From assembly GCA_005281725.1 (NCBI GenBank), contig SSBO01000012.1, positions 8,345,099 through 8,409,098 on the forward strand: a stretch of 64,000 nt of DNA, read 5' to 3'. The position numbers and the translations under genes were made by a program. Positions 61,965 through 64,000 of this stretch are shown here, piece after piece. The stretch is from Wuchereria bancrofti. Its lineage: Eukaryota; Nematoda; Chromadorea; Rhabditida; Onchocercidae. Below the pieces are notes generated by a model. It saw only the letters and a list, made by a program, of their open reading frames with translations, had not been told where the DNA came from and did no database searches. Numbering within the stretch: the stretch's first letter is position 1; every line of letters begins with the position of its first letter.

Positions 61965-64000
61965 TTTTATAAAAAAATCTGTAAAAAAAAAAAGAAAAAA
62001 GAAAGAAAAGGGGAAAAAATTTCTTTATTTTTCCATACTAACAAAAATTTTCTTCCATACCGTGATATGATCAAAGGATGGGACAAATGATAGGATAAGG
62101 AATGTTGAGAAGGAGAAAATAGGGTCATCATCAATATATCAGCTGCACCGGGAGAGAAATCAATCTCTCTCACAGTAAACAAAGCTATTTCTTCCTGGTA
62201 CCGTTCCATCTCTTCTCATCATCAAACTATCATACATACTTACAAAGAAGTAAATCTTCTATATTCTCACATCAAAAAAAGAAAAAAAAATCCTCTATTT
62301 CACTTTTCACTTCGGAAACAAAAAAAAAAGAAAAAAGATCATATGGAATGCTTCCCAAAAAAAAATTTTTTTCATAACAGTAAGTGCAAAATAGAATGAA
62401 ATGGAAAAATAACTTATCAGTAATACTTTGAACATTTCGCTTTAATTTAAAATTAATGTACTACTTAATAATAGTAAATTCAGGAAAATATTTGGTAGGA
62501 ATAGATAAAATGAACAATAATTCTGTCTTATCAACAAACTACATAACTTGTTTTGGAGAAAGAGAGAAAAAAAAAATAAAAAATTCAAACAATTAATTTT
62601 GGACGAGCAATGAAACTTGAATTTATAATATGTTGCAAAGTGCAATGATTAGAGTTATTCGTAATATATTTAATGTTATATTATGTTTGAAAACATTAAT
62701 TTTTAATTAAAGCGAAATGTTCAAATCATTGCAACATTGCTAGTGGTTTAAGCTGTAAGAAACACCTGGCAAATGCTCAACTGGTTGAGATTAGGTGATC
62801 TGGAAAATTAACCGCTTTATCGGAAATGGATTAGACGGTGTTTTCAAAGAGTTAATGCTAAATTATATATCTAATCTAATTTGTAACTATTAGAACATGC
62901 ATTTTTTTCATGAAATGACTAACTTCATTATGATTATAAACTCATTAAAATGCAAGAGTAACATATTGTTCAAATTATTTAATATTTCATAAAATTAGCA
63001 TTTAAGAGTTAATAATAGTTAGTTCTTCATCGATGAAAATAAAATGAAAAGAATTTTATCAAATGATAAATGAAGAGTTTGCCATTGATAACGCTATGAT
63101 ATTGCTTCAACTCTTTGAAAAGAAGCTTTATTATTATAGAAAGAAATGCGAAATACAACTACGCGATCATTGAAAATAGCAAAATATGACAACAATAAAC
63201 TGGATTTTTGATTACCAAAAGAAACCATAAGATATATTTTAATTTATATTTAACCTTTAGGAATCCTAAATATGAAAGTCAAACTTATGAAATTCGTTAA
63301 GAAATTTTCTAACAATTTAAAAATACAAATGTAGAATGGTTATTCAGATAATGTTCAATAATGATAAAAAAATAGAAAAAATAAAATAAATTTGCTGTTT
63401 AAGTGAATAAGATAGAATAAATTAATCCAGTTCATTCATTAATCATTAATTTTCTTGATAAATTCAGAACTAACTAGAACAACTAAAACAATTGTTATGA
63501 ATGAAACAAATGATATAGATTTGATGATTGAAAAATGATTGTATGCTTTTTCTTTTTTTTTCTTTCTTCTTTTTTTCTTAATGAATTCAATAAATAATCA
63601 AAATAGTAATAATATGTGAAATAATTATCGGAATGAAATGCTGTTAGAATTTCTTCCATTCATTAATATCGACATAACTGTTGTTCGAGAATTCGTTGAA
63701 GTGTTAATGTTATCAGCTGTGAGAATAACCTTTTGCTGCTAGTATGTCATATGATTTGTTGATGTTTTAAACGTATTCTAGCATGCAATTGTTAGTGAAA
63801 CAAAGTTTTTTTTCATTTTTCTTTTTTACATTAATGATCATTGATCAAGACTATATGTTCTCGTATTACTTCTTTCCTGAAGTTTTCTTTTTGTTTTGTT
63901 TTTTCTTGTCTTTTTTCTCTCTCTCCTTCTTTTGTTGTTTTTTTTTTTTTTTGCTTTATTTTTCTTCTTTTTATCATCATTAAAATAATGATCATAAGTG
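61965..64000. other. Upstream flank of QSOX; no gene recognised
   Basis: Extremely AT-rich with many A- and T-runs (notably 61981-62005, 62281-62335, 63548-63575, 63893-63960). Contains the QSOX promoter and the inverted-repeat pair at 62427-62725. The open frames here are T- or A-rich and look like chance. Confidence 0.5.
62427..62725. repeat. Long inverted repeat, possible MITE-like element or hairpin
   Basis: 62427-62459 and 62693-62725 are reverse complements at 32 of 33 bases (inner sequence includes TTTCGCTTTAATT). Weaker pairing extends about ten bases outward. The 233-nt spacer has no coding capacity. No clear target-site duplication was seen. Confidence 0.75.

Noticed and set aside
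63783..63983. 66-codon plus-strand ORF, Phe-rich
   Set aside because: Produced by long T-runs; low complexity.
1..64000. tRNA, rRNA, CRISPR, autonomous transposon or Wolbachia-derived insert
   Set aside because: I looked for tRNA-like cloverleaves, transposase or reverse-transcriptase motifs, regular direct repeats with spacers and bacterial-type coding runs, and saw none; a covariance-model and translated search would be more sensitive.

Overview
The window is nuclear DNA of a nematode, most likely a filarial or other clade III (spirurid) worm. It is AT-rich, its genes are split into short exons (about 30-480 nt) by introns of roughly 70 bp to 2 kb, 3' splice sites are mostly TTTNAG-like, start codons often sit just after a TTTCAG-type trans-splice acceptor, and its protein complement matches Caenorhabditis families. 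No bacterial operon, phage, CRISPR array, rRNA or tRNA was seen. Exon boundaries below were worked out by hand from reading frame, splice phase and family resemblance, so gene identities are firmer than single splice sites. For seven genes (osm-9-like, RFWD3-like, sta-1-like, rack-1, TSR2, pxf-1-like, QSOX) the exons join in one open frame from ATG to stop.

Layout: 1.1-9.3 kb (+) contactin-associated/neurexin-like receptor (discoidin, LamG, LamG, EGF, fibrinogen-like, LamG, EGF, LamG, TM); 16.8-10.4 kb (-) TRPV channel, osm-9-like; 22.6-19.0 kb (-) RFWD3-like RING/WD40 ubiquitin ligase; 27.3-24.5 kb (-) secreted nematode protein of unknown function; 28.8-30.6 kb (+) and 34.9-32.2 kb (-) two convergent LAPTM4-like four-membrane-span proteins; 40.6-36.0 kb (-) STAT transcription factor (sta-1-like); 41.3-43.2 kb (+) RACK1; 43.8-44.7 kb (+) TSR2 ribosome-biogenesis protein; 54.4-45.7 kb (-) PDZ-GEF/RapGEF (pxf-1-like); 56.0-55.1 kb (-) two unassigned exons; 62.0-57.5 kb (-) quiescin sulfhydryl oxidase. 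The rest is AT-rich intergenic DNA.

The genes do not form one pathway. The one functional neighbourhood is rack-1 followed on the same strand by TSR2, both ribosome-related; STAT and rack-1 diverge from a shared 0.7 kb region.

The most unusual thing I found is recurrent: short pieces of exons of these genes, often spanning a splice site or start codon, have diverged copies lying in introns of the same gene or just upstream of it (six good cases in six places, plus one weak). This suggests frequent local templated duplication, and some copies keep splice-site-like or start-codon-like sequence.
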